Of a stretch of 64,000 bases of DNA, positions 27,479-36,102 are shown in pieces. The notes under the pieces were generated by a model. It did not search any database, was not told where the DNA came from, and saw only the letters and a program-made list of their open reading frames with translations. The position numbers were made by a program, and so were the translations under genes. The DNA comes from Geojedonia sp051814705 (GTDB lineage: Bacteria; Bacteroidota; Bacteroidia; Flavobacteriales; Flavobacteriaceae): positions 62,001 to 126,000 of the forward strand of contig JBPWQW010000002.1 in the NCBI GenBank assembly GCA_051814705.1, read 5' to 3'. Each line of letters begins with the position of its first letter. Position 1 is the stretch's first letter.

Positions 27479-28288
27479 TTATTTTACGATAATTCTATTC
27501 CCGAAGACAAACTCTTCTTTGAATAGTCCAAATTGTTCAATATCTGCTAGAGGTGGTGCTTCACAACTCCATTTTCTTGAAGGTTTCCAACCGTATCGTT
27601 TTTTCAAGAGCGCGGCTTGTTCAGCTTGTTTTAGAGATGCTAAAGATGGGTCGATAACTGGAACCTGTAGCTTTTCTTGAATATGCTCATAAAAACCAAA
27701 TTCACACGTGCATCCTAAAATTATAGATTCGGCATGATCTTCTAAAACTGCTTTCTCTGCTGCTTTAAATAAATTGCTGGCAGTAATGTCATGGTCTTTT
27801 TGAAACTCACATACATTCATTTCAACACTTCTAAAAGAGGCCAAATGCTCACCGTAACCATATTCTTTAATGGTGGTATGCATTTCATGCTCCCATTTTT
27901 TTTGCCCAATAATAACCGAGAACTTATTGGATAGTTTTAAAGCTATTTCAATGGACGAATGACAGGGGCCTACTACAACCATGTCCCCAGAAATTTCTCT
28001 AGCATCCAATAAATAGGGGTCGTAGAAACATCCAATAATTAGGGCATCGAAGCCTTCTTTTGAAGCTTGTCTTGTGGCCTTAATCAATTCTGTAGCAATT
28101 AAAGCGTTGTAGGTTCTATATTCCAAATTATCCATCAATCCCACGCTAGTGCTTAAGGATGTGACATGTACTTCAGTATTTGGAAATTTATTGTCCTTAA
28201 TCATCTCTGCAAAGAAGGGATCGTATGTACTAAATCCAATTGGAGATAAGTACATGATTTTTAGGGTTGTATCTTTATTATTGTCCAT
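27479..28288 (-). CDS. Asp/Glu/hydantoin racemase superfamily protein
   Basis: 269 residues of the cofactor-independent two-cysteine racemase fold. Candidate catalytic cysteines are Cys 87 (IIGCFYDP) and Cys 193 (ILGCTCEFG), in the places used by hydantoin and aspartate/glutamate racemases. In hydantoin pathways such enzymes interconvert D and L ring carbons so that a stereospecific hydrolase can consume both. That would suit a cluster with two HyuA/HyuB pairs. Maleate isomerase and arylmalonate decarboxylase relatives share the fold, the latter with a single Cys; both cysteines here favour racemisation. Confidence 0.78.
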   Translation of the reverse strand: MDNNKDTTLKIMYLSPIGFSTYDPFFAEMIKDNKFPNTEVHVTSLSTSVGLMDNLEYRTYNALIATELIKATRQASKEGFDALIIGCFYDPYLLDAREISGDMVVVGPCHSSIEIALKLSNKFSVIIGQKKWEHEMHTTIKEYGYGEHLASFRSVEMNVCEFQKDHDITASNLFKAAEKAVLEDHAESIILGCTCEFGFYEHIQEKLQVPVIDPSLASLKQAEQAALLKKRYGWKPSRKWSCEAPPLADIEQFGLFKEEFVFGNRIIVK

Positions 28289-28327
28289 AGCTTAAGTTTT
28301 ATTAAAATGGGTTACTATAAATGGTTA

Positions 28328-29719
28328 TTAATCTCCTATAATTTGTTCTAGCTCACTTACCTTTTTTGGTATGTAATGACCTATCAATTCACTCCCGTAT
28401 TCGGTAACGGTATATTCATCTTCAATTCTAATCCCTCCAAAATCTAAATACGATTCAATTTTATTAAAGTTCAAAAAGGCTTCGTGATGTTTATTATTAG
28501 ATTTCCAGTAATAAAAAAGTTCTGGATTAAAATAAATTCCAGGTTCTACGGTAATGGTAAAGCCTTGTTTCAATCTTTTGCCAAGTCTTAATGATTTCAA
28601 TCCAAACTGGTCTGATTTTGAAACCTCATGATCATAACCGACATAGTTTTCTCCCAGGCTTTCCATATCATGCACATCCAAGCCAATCATATGACCTAAT
28701 CCGTGTGGGAACACTAATGCATGAGCACCAGATTTTACAGCTTCTTGTGTATCACCTTTCATCAGTCCTATTTCTTTTAATCCATCAACTATGGCACAAC
28801 ATGCTGTAAAGTGAGCGTCTTTAAAAAACACCTCGGGTTTTAGCATTTGAATGGCTTGGTGCTGAGCTTCTAACACAATTTGATACACCTCTTTTTGTTT
28901 TGTTGTAAATTTCCCTGAAGTGGGAAGCGTTCGAGTAATATCTCCAGCGTATCCTGATAGGGATTGCCCTCCAAAGTCACCTAATAACAATTGACCTTTT
29001 TTAAGGGTGTTGGTGTAATTAAAATTATGCAATATTTGTCCTTGTACAGAAACGATAGGTTGGTAAGCGGTTCTAACACCATCTTTAATTGCAGAACTTT
29101 CAACAGTACCTAATAAATTAGATTCCTTTTGACCAACTTTGATAGAATTCATGACTTTAAGATGCATTGTTCGTGTGACATCCAAAGCCTTTTCTAGTTC
29201 TTGTATTTCTGAAGCGGATTTTATTTCTCTTTGTGAAATGACAGCCTGGATTAAATCTACTGAAACATTTAAATGGATTTCTTTTATAGATTTACCAAGA
29301 AGATCGGACATAAACAGCAATGTTGATGGTTGATATATAGGTAAATAATGAATGTTAGATTTAACACCGCAATCTTTAATATAGCTATAGAGTTTTTTTA
29401 CTCCAAGTACCTTACTAATACCAACTTTTAAGGCGGTGTCTTTTAAGGACTCTTGTGGTCCCATCCATATAGTATGATCAATGGTGGCTTCATCTCCAAA
29501 AAGGAGGGACGTTCCTGAATCACAGTCAAGGACTAAGGTTAAGTCGGGTTGATTTATTCCAGTATAGTATAAAAACGTACTATCCTGAGAAAAAAAATAG
29601 GTGTTAGCCTTAAAATTCCTTGCTGATTCAGCATTTCCCGGTATAATGATTATTCCGCTGCCTAGCTTTTTGATTAATTCTAATCTTCTAGATATATATG
29701 TTGCTTTGTCAAAAAACAT
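28328..29719 (-). CDS. Aminopeptidase P (Xaa-Pro aminopeptidase, M24B)
   Basis: 463 residues, the usual length for bacterial aminopeptidase P. Residues about 1-150 form the AMP_N creatinase-like domain (FFSQDSTFLYYTG) and the rest the pita-bread fold. The dinuclear metal set is complete: Asp 248, Asp 260, His 343, Glu 392 and Glu 433. The enzyme removes an N-terminal residue when the second residue is proline or hydroxyproline. No signal peptide; cytoplasmic. Its presence among cyclic-amide hydrolases is the main hint that the imported ring compound yields Xaa-Pro-type dipeptides. The ectoine hydrolase DoeA is also M24, but this protein looks like a normal aminopeptidase P. Confidence 0.88.
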   Translation of the reverse strand: MFFDKATYISRRLELIKKLGSGIIIIPGNAESARNFKANTYFFSQDSTFLYYTGINQPDLTLVLDCDSGTSLLFGDEATIDHTIWMGPQESLKDTALKVGISKVLGVKKLYSYIKDCGVKSNIHYLPIYQPSTLLFMSDLLGKSIKEIHLNVSVDLIQAVISQREIKSASEIQELEKALDVTRTMHLKVMNSIKVGQKESNLLGTVESSAIKDGVRTAYQPIVSVQGQILHNFNYTNTLKKGQLLLGDFGGQSLSGYAGDITRTLPTSGKFTTKQKEVYQIVLEAQHQAIQMLKPEVFFKDAHFTACCAIVDGLKEIGLMKGDTQEAVKSGAHALVFPHGLGHMIGLDVHDMESLGENYVGYDHEVSKSDQFGLKSLRLGKRLKQGFTITVEPGIYFNPELFYYWKSNNKHHEAFLNFNKIESYLDFGGIRIEDEYTVTEYGSELIGHYIPKKVSELEQIIGD

Positions 29720-29721
29720 AT

Positions 29722-31386
29722 TTAGGATATATTATAAAATTCTTGTGCTTCTTTATTTGTGATGTAACCGTTTTTCACATCCAATTGGACTAGTTCTTTT
29801 GGCCTATCTTTTGGATTTCCATAACCGCCACCTGTAGCCGTCACACATCTTACAATATCTCCTTTTGCTAGATAAATATTTGTTCCCAGACTATGTCTTT
29901 CTTTCGTTCCATCATTTCTAATAATCAAAAAGTAGTTGTAAGAACCGTCATGACCATCATTCATTCCCCAGGTTTTTGTTTTTTCGCCTAGGAAAGCCGC
30001 TGTAACATAGGCTTCATCAGAAACAATTTTATAATCTAGATACTGGCCATTACCACCTTGAAATTCTCCATAACCACCGCCTTCATTATGAAAAGCGTAT
30101 TGTTCAACTTGAATGCCATATCGCATTTCGCGTATTTCAATTGGAATATTATACGATTCACCACTTCCACAAGATAATTGCCCTCTATTGCCATCGTGAG
30201 TAGCAGAAGCGCCCCATCCGCCAGCTAAGGGTTCAGCTTGAATATAAAACTGTTTGGTATCTGGATGTATTCCTGAAATAAATGTGGCACAAACCGAACG
30301 TAAATGACCAGCCGGCAGTTTGTCTGGTATTATAGGTGCTAATATTTTCCAGATTAAATCGATAGTTGTAATAAGGACTTCATAATACACAGAAACTGCA
30401 GTCGGTGCTTCAGCACTAACAATGGTTCCAGGTTCACATAGCACTTTCATGGGTCTGAAAGCTCCGCCATTTGCGTCCATTTGAGGTGTGGTAATGGCCT
30501 TAAATAAGCTACGACATCCCGTTACCAAACCGCTAAAAGCTAAATTTGTTGCTCCTTTAACTTGAGGATGAGAGCCATTAAAATCTGCTATAAATTCAGT
30601 ATCGGTTACCGTAATTTTTGCCTTAATTGGAAAAGGGCCTTCTCCAAAACCATTGTCTTCAATATTAGACTCGCCTTCATAGACACCATTTGGAATTTCT
30701 TTAAGTGCTTCAATACACATGCGCTCGCCATAATCCAAAAAGTCGTCTTTTGCCTTTTTATAAGTTTCTAATCCGTATTTTTCAATTATAGAAATAACCC
30801 GTTTAGCTCCAACTTCTGCTGCGGCAATACCTGCAAACAAATCTCCCAAAGTGCTATCTGGCAACCTCACATTAACTTTTATCATATCGATAATAGCAGT
30901 GTTGAGGACACCTTCAGATTTTATTTTGATAAATGGAAAGTGCATTCCTTCCTGATATATTTCTGTAGCTACAGTCGAAACCGAGCCTGGGAATGTACCA
31001 CCTAGTTCTGTCCAATGTGCCTTGTTAACCGTAAAAGCAACGAGTTCATTTTTATAAAACACTGGGAAAACCACTGAAACATCAGACAAATGGGTGCCGC
31101 CTCCTGCATAGGGTGTGTTAGCTATAATGACATCTCCTTCTTTTAAAGAATTGGTGTTGTTGAACTTTTCTAATGTTGCCCGAACTACGGAATCTAAAGC
31201 TGCTAAAAAGGCCGTAACTCCATTTCCTTGGGCTAATAATTCTCCTTTAGAATCGGTTATCCCTACAGCATAGTCTAAAGATTCGTATATAATTGGGCTC
31301 ATGCTTGTACGCTCCAATGTTTTAAACATTTCATCTCCAGCTGCTATTAATGCATCTTGAATTATTTCTAATGTAAATTTTTCCAT
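29722..31386 (-). CDS. hyuB: HyuB-type hydantoinase/oxoprolinase subunit B (first pair)
   Basis: 554 residues. It begins directly with the family helix (LEIIQDALIAAGDEMFKTL), has the ANTPYAGGGTHLSDVSVV segment near residue 110 equivalent to that in the second HyuB, and a Gly-rich C-terminal part (TATGGGYGNPKDRP). It forms the hydrolytic half of an ATP-dependent cyclic-amide hydrolase with the HyuA 5 bp upstream. About 40 percent of positions look similar to the other HyuB by eye; this is an estimate, not a measured value. The substrate is unknown. Confidence 0.88.
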   Translation of the reverse strand: MEKFTLEIIQDALIAAGDEMFKTLERTSMSPIIYESLDYAVGITDSKGELLAQGNGVTAFLAALDSVVRATLEKFNNTNSLKEGDVIIANTPYAGGGTHLSDVSVVFPVFYKNELVAFTVNKAHWTELGGTFPGSVSTVATEIYQEGMHFPFIKIKSEGVLNTAIIDMIKVNVRLPDSTLGDLFAGIAAAEVGAKRVISIIEKYGLETYKKAKDDFLDYGERMCIEALKEIPNGVYEGESNIEDNGFGEGPFPIKAKITVTDTEFIADFNGSHPQVKGATNLAFSGLVTGCRSLFKAITTPQMDANGGAFRPMKVLCEPGTIVSAEAPTAVSVYYEVLITTIDLIWKILAPIIPDKLPAGHLRSVCATFISGIHPDTKQFYIQAEPLAGGWGASATHDGNRGQLSCGSGESYNIPIEIREMRYGIQVEQYAFHNEGGGYGEFQGGNGQYLDYKIVSDEAYVTAAFLGEKTKTWGMNDGHDGSYNYFLIIRNDGTKERHSLGTNIYLAKGDIVRCVTATGGGYGNPKDRPKELVQLDVKNGYITNKEAQEFYNIS

Positions 31387-31391
31387 GACGT

Positions 31392-33452
31392 TTATTTTTG
31401 AAGTGTTAAAATTAAATTGCCATATTCATCTATATTGACGATATGCATTGGAGTAACCACTGTTGTGGTCGCGTTTTCAGCAATTATAGCAGGTCCATGT
31501 AAAACCATATTAGGCTCTAGTAAGTCTCTATGGTAAAAAATTGTATCATGCGTCCCTAGATCATCAAAATCGACTTGTCTTGTATCAAATATAGCATCCT
31601 CTACTTTTTTACCTGTAATAGCCATTTTAGGAAAATCGGGTTTATCCACTTCGACTTCTGCAACCAGATGAAAGTTCACTAATTCTACTATGGCATCCAG
31701 TTCAAATGAATAGTGTTTTTTATGTTCTTTATGGAAGTAATTAATGATTGTATCTAATGGCGTTTCATTGCTAAATCCAGACAGTAAAACTTTTACATAA
31801 TGCTCTTGACCTGCATACCTTAAATCTGTATAGTACGTAAACCTTATGTCGTCACGATTATAGCCATCCAGATTAAAATTAGTAATGGCTTCTTGTTCCA
31901 TTTCATCAAATGTAGCCTGGATCACATGCCGTTGCTCTTGTTTTAGGGTAATGACATTGGTTCTAATATAATCTCTACGAATGTCTGACATGAGCATGCC
32001 GAAGGCAGAAAAGACCCCGGCGTGAGGTGGGATAATGAGCTCTGAAATTTGAAGTTCTCTAGCTAAATCAGCTCCGTGCATGGCTCCGCCACCTCCAATG
32101 ACAACCATTGTAAAATCTCTAGGGTCATGTCCTTTGTTTACAGAAATAAGCTTCAATGCATTTATCATATTAGCATTGGCAACACGAAGGATTCCTTTTG
32201 CTATATCTTCTTTGGAACCTTTTAATTCGTCACATAGAGATTTTGAAGCCAATTCAATGCTTTCATAATCGGGTTGCAATTCGCCACCTAAAAAATAATC
32301 TGGATGTATCCTACCCGTTAGGATATTGGCATCTGTAGTTGTTAAATTTTCACCTCCACGACCATAGGCAGCAGGACCAGGCATGGCACCAGCGCTTTTA
32401 GGACCAACGTGCATTTTACCGCCGCCATCGACCCAAGCAATACTTCCACCTCCGTTACCAATTTCAACAATATCTATTACAGGTGTTTGAATAGGATACC
32501 CCGCTTTAATTCTTGAATGTTCAATTTTATAGTTAGTGGTAATCTTAACCTGGCCATTTTCTACTAATGCGCATTTGGCCGTTGTACCACCAATATCTAA
32601 AACAATGAGATCTTTTTTATTAATGACTTTCCCTAAAGCAATAGCACCAAAAACACCGCTGGCAGGACCAGACTCTACCATGGTAATAGGATTGGTTTTT
32701 ACGTCGTTTATGGTGGTAATTCCTCCATTAGACTGCATAATGTAAGGCGCGTTTTTTAAGCCTCTATCTTTTAATTTATTTTCTAAATTATTAAGGTATT
32801 TTTTAGCTATTGGTAAAACATAACTAGACAATACAGTAGAACTCGTTCTTTCATATTCTCGCCATTCGCGAGTTACTTGATAAGATGCAATAATTTCAAC
32901 TTCTGGATAAAGCTTCGATAACTCATCCACTAATTGTATTTCGTGTACTGGGTTTTTATAGGAATGTAATAAACATATGGCTATGGCTTCTACGTGTTCC
33001 TCTTTACAGGTTTTTACAATTGATTTTAAATTATCAAGATTTAAATCTTTTATAATTTGGCCTTTATAATCCATTCTCTCTTCAACCTCAAATCTCAAAT
33101 ATCTAGGTACAAAAGGGGGTTGTTTTACAAAGTTGAAATTAAATAAGTCTGGGCGATTACACCGTGCTATTTCTAGTACATCTCTAAACCCCGTTGTTGT
33201 AATTAATGCCGTTTTAGCTCCCTTACGTTCCGTTAGGGCATTTATAACTACTGTTGTTCCATGTGCAAAAAAATCAATTTTGCTTAGGTCTACATCTGCC
33301 TTCTCTATGGTATCTAATATTCCTTGTTCGAAATTAGAAGGTGTTGTATCGGATTTTGCTACATTTACGCCAATAGGTTTGCCGGATTCTTTATCAAATT
33401 CTAGGCATACTAGGTCTGTAAAAGTGCCTCCTATATCTGTTGCTACTCTCAT
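31392..33452 (-). CDS. hyuA: HyuA-type hydantoinase/oxoprolinase subunit A (first pair)
   Basis: 686 residues. Phosphate loops are MRVATDIGGTFTDLV at the N-terminus and LDIGGTTAKCALV near residue 280; the adenosine loop is VIGGGGAMHGADLAREL near residue 445. It is the first gene of the minus-strand run, 26 bp after the terminator that follows the TonB-dependent receptor. As in other family members it would activate the substrate amide with ATP for the HyuB partner. The second pair at 18.3-22.0 kb is related but clearly different, so two ring systems, two stereoisomers or two sequential openings are possible. Confidence 0.9.
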   Translation of the reverse strand: MRVATDIGGTFTDLVCLEFDKESGKPIGVNVAKSDTTPSNFEQGILDTIEKADVDLSKIDFFAHGTTVVINALTERKGAKTALITTTGFRDVLEIARCNRPDLFNFNFVKQPPFVPRYLRFEVEERMDYKGQIIKDLNLDNLKSIVKTCKEEHVEAIAICLLHSYKNPVHEIQLVDELSKLYPEVEIIASYQVTREWREYERTSSTVLSSYVLPIAKKYLNNLENKLKDRGLKNAPYIMQSNGGITTINDVKTNPITMVESGPASGVFGAIALGKVINKKDLIVLDIGGTTAKCALVENGQVKITTNYKIEHSRIKAGYPIQTPVIDIVEIGNGGGSIAWVDGGGKMHVGPKSAGAMPGPAAYGRGGENLTTTDANILTGRIHPDYFLGGELQPDYESIELASKSLCDELKGSKEDIAKGILRVANANMINALKLISVNKGHDPRDFTMVVIGGGGAMHGADLARELQISELIIPPHAGVFSAFGMLMSDIRRDYIRTNVITLKQEQRHVIQATFDEMEQEAITNFNLDGYNRDDIRFTYYTDLRYAGQEHYVKVLLSGFSNETPLDTIINYFHKEHKKHYSFELDAIVELVNFHLVAEVEVDKPDFPKMAITGKKVEDAIFDTRQVDFDDLGTHDTIFYHRDLLEPNMVLHGPAIIAENATTTVVTPMHIVNIDEYGNLILTLQK

Positions 33453-33477
33453 CTATCTATATTATTTATTTTAGGTT

Positions 33478-33511
33478 AAAAAAAAAGCCACCAATAGAGT
33501 TATTAGTGGCT
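33478..33511 (-). terminator. Strong terminator after the TonB-dependent receptor
   Basis: On the minus strand AGCCACTAAT and ATTGGTGGCT form a 10-bp stem (one G-U pair) with a 6-nt loop, followed by nine T residues. It is a textbook intrinsic terminator. It lies between the receptor gene and hyuA with only about 25 bases left before the hyuA start codon, so the catabolic run depends on read-through or on a promoter overlapping the hairpin. Confidence 0.8.
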
Positions 33512-33602
33512 TATAGATTGGAATTAGTTGTACTCAATTAAAACCAATTTTAAAAAACAAACTCAAACTCAAAAATTTAATTTAAAATATGTAATCCTTA
33601 AT

Positions 33603-35984
33603 TTAGAATTTATAAGATAATTCTAAACCATAAGTTGCTGGCTGGCTGGGAGTACGGATGTCTCCAATAGGTCCTCCATTAGGGTCTCCATCAAATATTC
33701 CAAAAGGCCACCATTCTTGATTGTATTTTGTGTTAAAAATATTCTTCCCCCACAATCCAATAGAAAAATCTTTAATATCATAGATTAACTTTGTATTGAT
33801 TAATGTAAATGGATTTTGGAACACATCTTTTTGATCAACACCGTATAAATCATCTGCGAACCAATATTTTTTACCTTTATTTTCTATATTGATATTAGCA
33901 GATATTTTAGAATTTTCTCCTGCTTTGAAATGAGTGAATACCCCAAAATACAAACTGCTCTGTGGTGCAAAAGGAATTTTATTACCTATTGCAGACGCTT
34001 CAAATGATTTTGTTATTTCAGTTTCTATAAATGAAGCACCTCCTAGTAAGTCTAAATGTTTTGACAGTCTTAATTTGGTATCTATTTCGAAACCTGAAGC
34101 TTTAGATTCTTCAAAATTCACGGTTCCTAAAAAGCTTCTTACACCATCTGAACCAAATCTATAAACTTGTTGGTTTTCAAATACGGTATTAAAATATGCC
34201 ACATTAAAAATGAATCTATTATGCCAAAAGCTTGTTTTTACACCAACCTCAAAGCTATTTGTAAACTCTGGCTTAATTTCTTTTTCTATTCCACTAGCAG
34301 GAACTTCTAAAGGGTTATATCCACCACTTCTAAAGCCTCTACTGTAAGTTGCATAAAGCATTTTGTCGTTTAAAAACTTATAGGATGTTGAAATTTTTGG
34401 CTGAAAGGCATTATAAGACCTTTTATTTATTGATCCACTTATATTATCTTTATTCTTCAAAGATTCCCATTCATTTCTCAAACCAGCTGAAATATTAAAT
34501 TTTTCAGTAACATCATATTCAAGAAACCCGAACAATCCAATCGAATTTAGAGTGTTATCGTCTTCAGAAATACGTTCTTCAGTCGTGTTCGTGTAATTGT
34601 AATCTGTGCTGTCATCATTGGCAAATGCACTTGTATCCCAATCCGAATTGATATTTTGATAGAAGAGACCCAAGTTCCATTGTAGTTTAGAAGCCGAATT
34701 TGATGAGATAAGTCTTAATTCCTCATTTAAAGTCCTAGAGGCTCTCGTCATTTCTTGAATCGCAGCTGGTATAGGGCCGTAATTATCAATGGGTGAAAAT
34801 GATAAATAATCACCATCATAGAATAAATCTACATCGGAGTAGGATGTATGCGATTGCAATTTGAATCCATCAAAGGCTGTTTCAAAAGAAGCCGCAAAAA
34901 TGGTAGACTCCACAGTGCCTTCCCCTAGGTAATCTGCTGTTGGACTTCCTTTATAACTATTAGGATTAAAGTCTTCAAAATCTGGATTGTCATTACTATT
35001 TACATATGTAACCGATCCACTTTTACTAGTATTATGTTGGCCTGTTAACGATAAAGAGCTCTTATTTCCAAGTCTAAATTTTAATAATCCACGAAGCCCT
35101 AAATCTTTCCGAAAGTCAACATTTTTATTAAGAGTGGTGTTTTCTATTAACCCATCAGAGTCTAAATAACTTACACCAAAACGATAGAAAGACTTATTAT
35201 CAACAATTGAACCTGATAAATTAGTTTCAAGTTTTACAGTGTTTCCATTTCCATAGCCAGCTTTTACTTTACCTTCAAAACCGTTTTTTGGTTGTTTAGT
35301 CGTGATCACCACGGCACCTCCAATAGCATTCTTACCATAGAATAAACCTTGGGCACCTTTTATGACCTCAATTTGATCGATATCAAATAAGGATTGACTT
35401 GTTAAATCTGCAGAAGCGAAATAAACACCGTCAACTACAGTAGCAATTGGAGAAGGTCCATATCTAATTTGCGGGATACCTCTCACACTAACGATTACGG
35501 TTCCTGGATCTTGTGACTCTCCATACGATATACCTGGAATTTGTGTCAAAAAGCTTCCAATATCGTCAATTCCAGTGATGTCAATTTGTTCAGCAGTAAC
35601 AGCAGTTACACTCTCTGGAACTGATTGAATGGATTCCAAACGTTTTCTTGCACGCCCTTTAACATCGGTAAAACCCTGAATTATAACCTCGTCCAATGCA
35701 GCCGCATCTACCTGAAGATTAACATTAATAAGAGTTTGCCCATTAACTGGAATCTCTTGAGTGACATAGCCCACATAGGAGAACACCAAAACATCATTAT
35801 GTCCAGCTTTTAAGGTGTAATTGCCTTCAAAACCAGTAGAAGTCCCCTTAGATGACCCTTTAACTAATACATTTACACCTGGCAAAACCCCGTCTGCTGA
35901 ATCTACTGTTCCGCTAACGATTACTTCTTGTGAAAATGCAATTATTGGGGTAATTACGATTAGAATTAATAGTTTTTTTAACAT
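33603..35984 (-). CDS. TonB-dependent outer-membrane receptor, no SusD partner
   Basis: 793 residues. A signal peptide (MLKKLLILIVITPIIAFSQ) is followed by a carboxypeptidase-regulatory-like domain (residues about 20-105, VDSADGVLPGVNVLVKGSSKGTSTG region), a plug domain (about 115-225, VIVSVRGIPQIRYGP) and a 22-strand barrel ending in ...LELSYKF with the terminal Phe needed for BAM-dependent insertion. It imports a substrate that cannot pass porins, using TonB energy. Without a SusD gene next to it, the substrate is more likely a small scarce molecule or peptide than a polysaccharide. It is co-directional with the 16-gene catabolic run, which makes it the probable entry gate. Confidence 0.92.
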   Translation of the reverse strand: MLKKLLILIVITPIIAFSQEVIVSGTVDSADGVLPGVNVLVKGSSKGTSTGFEGNYTLKAGHNDVLVFSYVGYVTQEIPVNGQTLINVNLQVDAAALDEVIIQGFTDVKGRARKRLESIQSVPESVTAVTAEQIDITGIDDIGSFLTQIPGISYGESQDPGTVIVSVRGIPQIRYGPSPIATVVDGVYFASADLTSQSLFDIDQIEVIKGAQGLFYGKNAIGGAVVITTKQPKNGFEGKVKAGYGNGNTVKLETNLSGSIVDNKSFYRFGVSYLDSDGLIENTTLNKNVDFRKDLGLRGLLKFRLGNKSSLSLTGQHNTSKSGSVTYVNSNDNPDFEDFNPNSYKGSPTADYLGEGTVESTIFAASFETAFDGFKLQSHTSYSDVDLFYDGDYLSFSPIDNYGPIPAAIQEMTRASRTLNEELRLISSNSASKLQWNLGLFYQNINSDWDTSAFANDDSTDYNYTNTTEERISEDDNTLNSIGLFGFLEYDVTEKFNISAGLRNEWESLKNKDNISGSINKRSYNAFQPKISTSYKFLNDKMLYATYSRGFRSGGYNPLEVPASGIEKEIKPEFTNSFEVGVKTSFWHNRFIFNVAYFNTVFENQQVYRFGSDGVRSFLGTVNFEESKASGFEIDTKLRLSKHLDLLGGASFIETEITKSFEASAIGNKIPFAPQSSLYFGVFTHFKAGENSKISANINIENKGKKYWFADDLYGVDQKDVFQNPFTLINTKLIYDIKDFSIGLWGKNIFNTKYNQEWWPFGIFDGDPNGGPIGDIRTPSQPATYGLELSYKF

Positions 35985-36066
35985 TTTAAATATGGATTAT
36001 TTGGTTATTAGAGCACTAATATAATTCGCGCTATTTTCCTGTTTTTTATTTCCATGTGTTATTTAT

Positions 36067-36074
36067 TATATTTG
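36067..36074 (+). promoter_or_regulatory. Candidate -7 element for the 411-residue protein
   Basis: TATATTTG is an exact TAnnTTTG match, ending 28 bases before the ATG at 36103 in the 118-bp gap shared with the divergent receptor gene. No clear -33 TTTG. Confidence 0.45.
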
Positions 36075-36102
36075 TAATTCCTAATGTTAAAATTGGAATT
36101 AA

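Noticed and set aside
22029..29719. Resemblance of the M24 peptidase, racemase-like and ornithine-cyclodeaminase-family genes to ectoine degradation (Eut/Doe) genes
   Set aside because: The M24 protein is a normal aminopeptidase P with all five metal ligands, and EutB-, EutE/DoeB-like genes are absent, while two HyuA/HyuB pairs and P5C dehydrogenase are present.
25635..29719. Cupin and M24 proteins as DMSP lyases (DddQ/W/P types)
   Set aside because: The M24 protein has the aminopeptidase P domain plan and no DMSP neighbours were seen. The cupin motifs do not match the DMSP-lyase site well enough.
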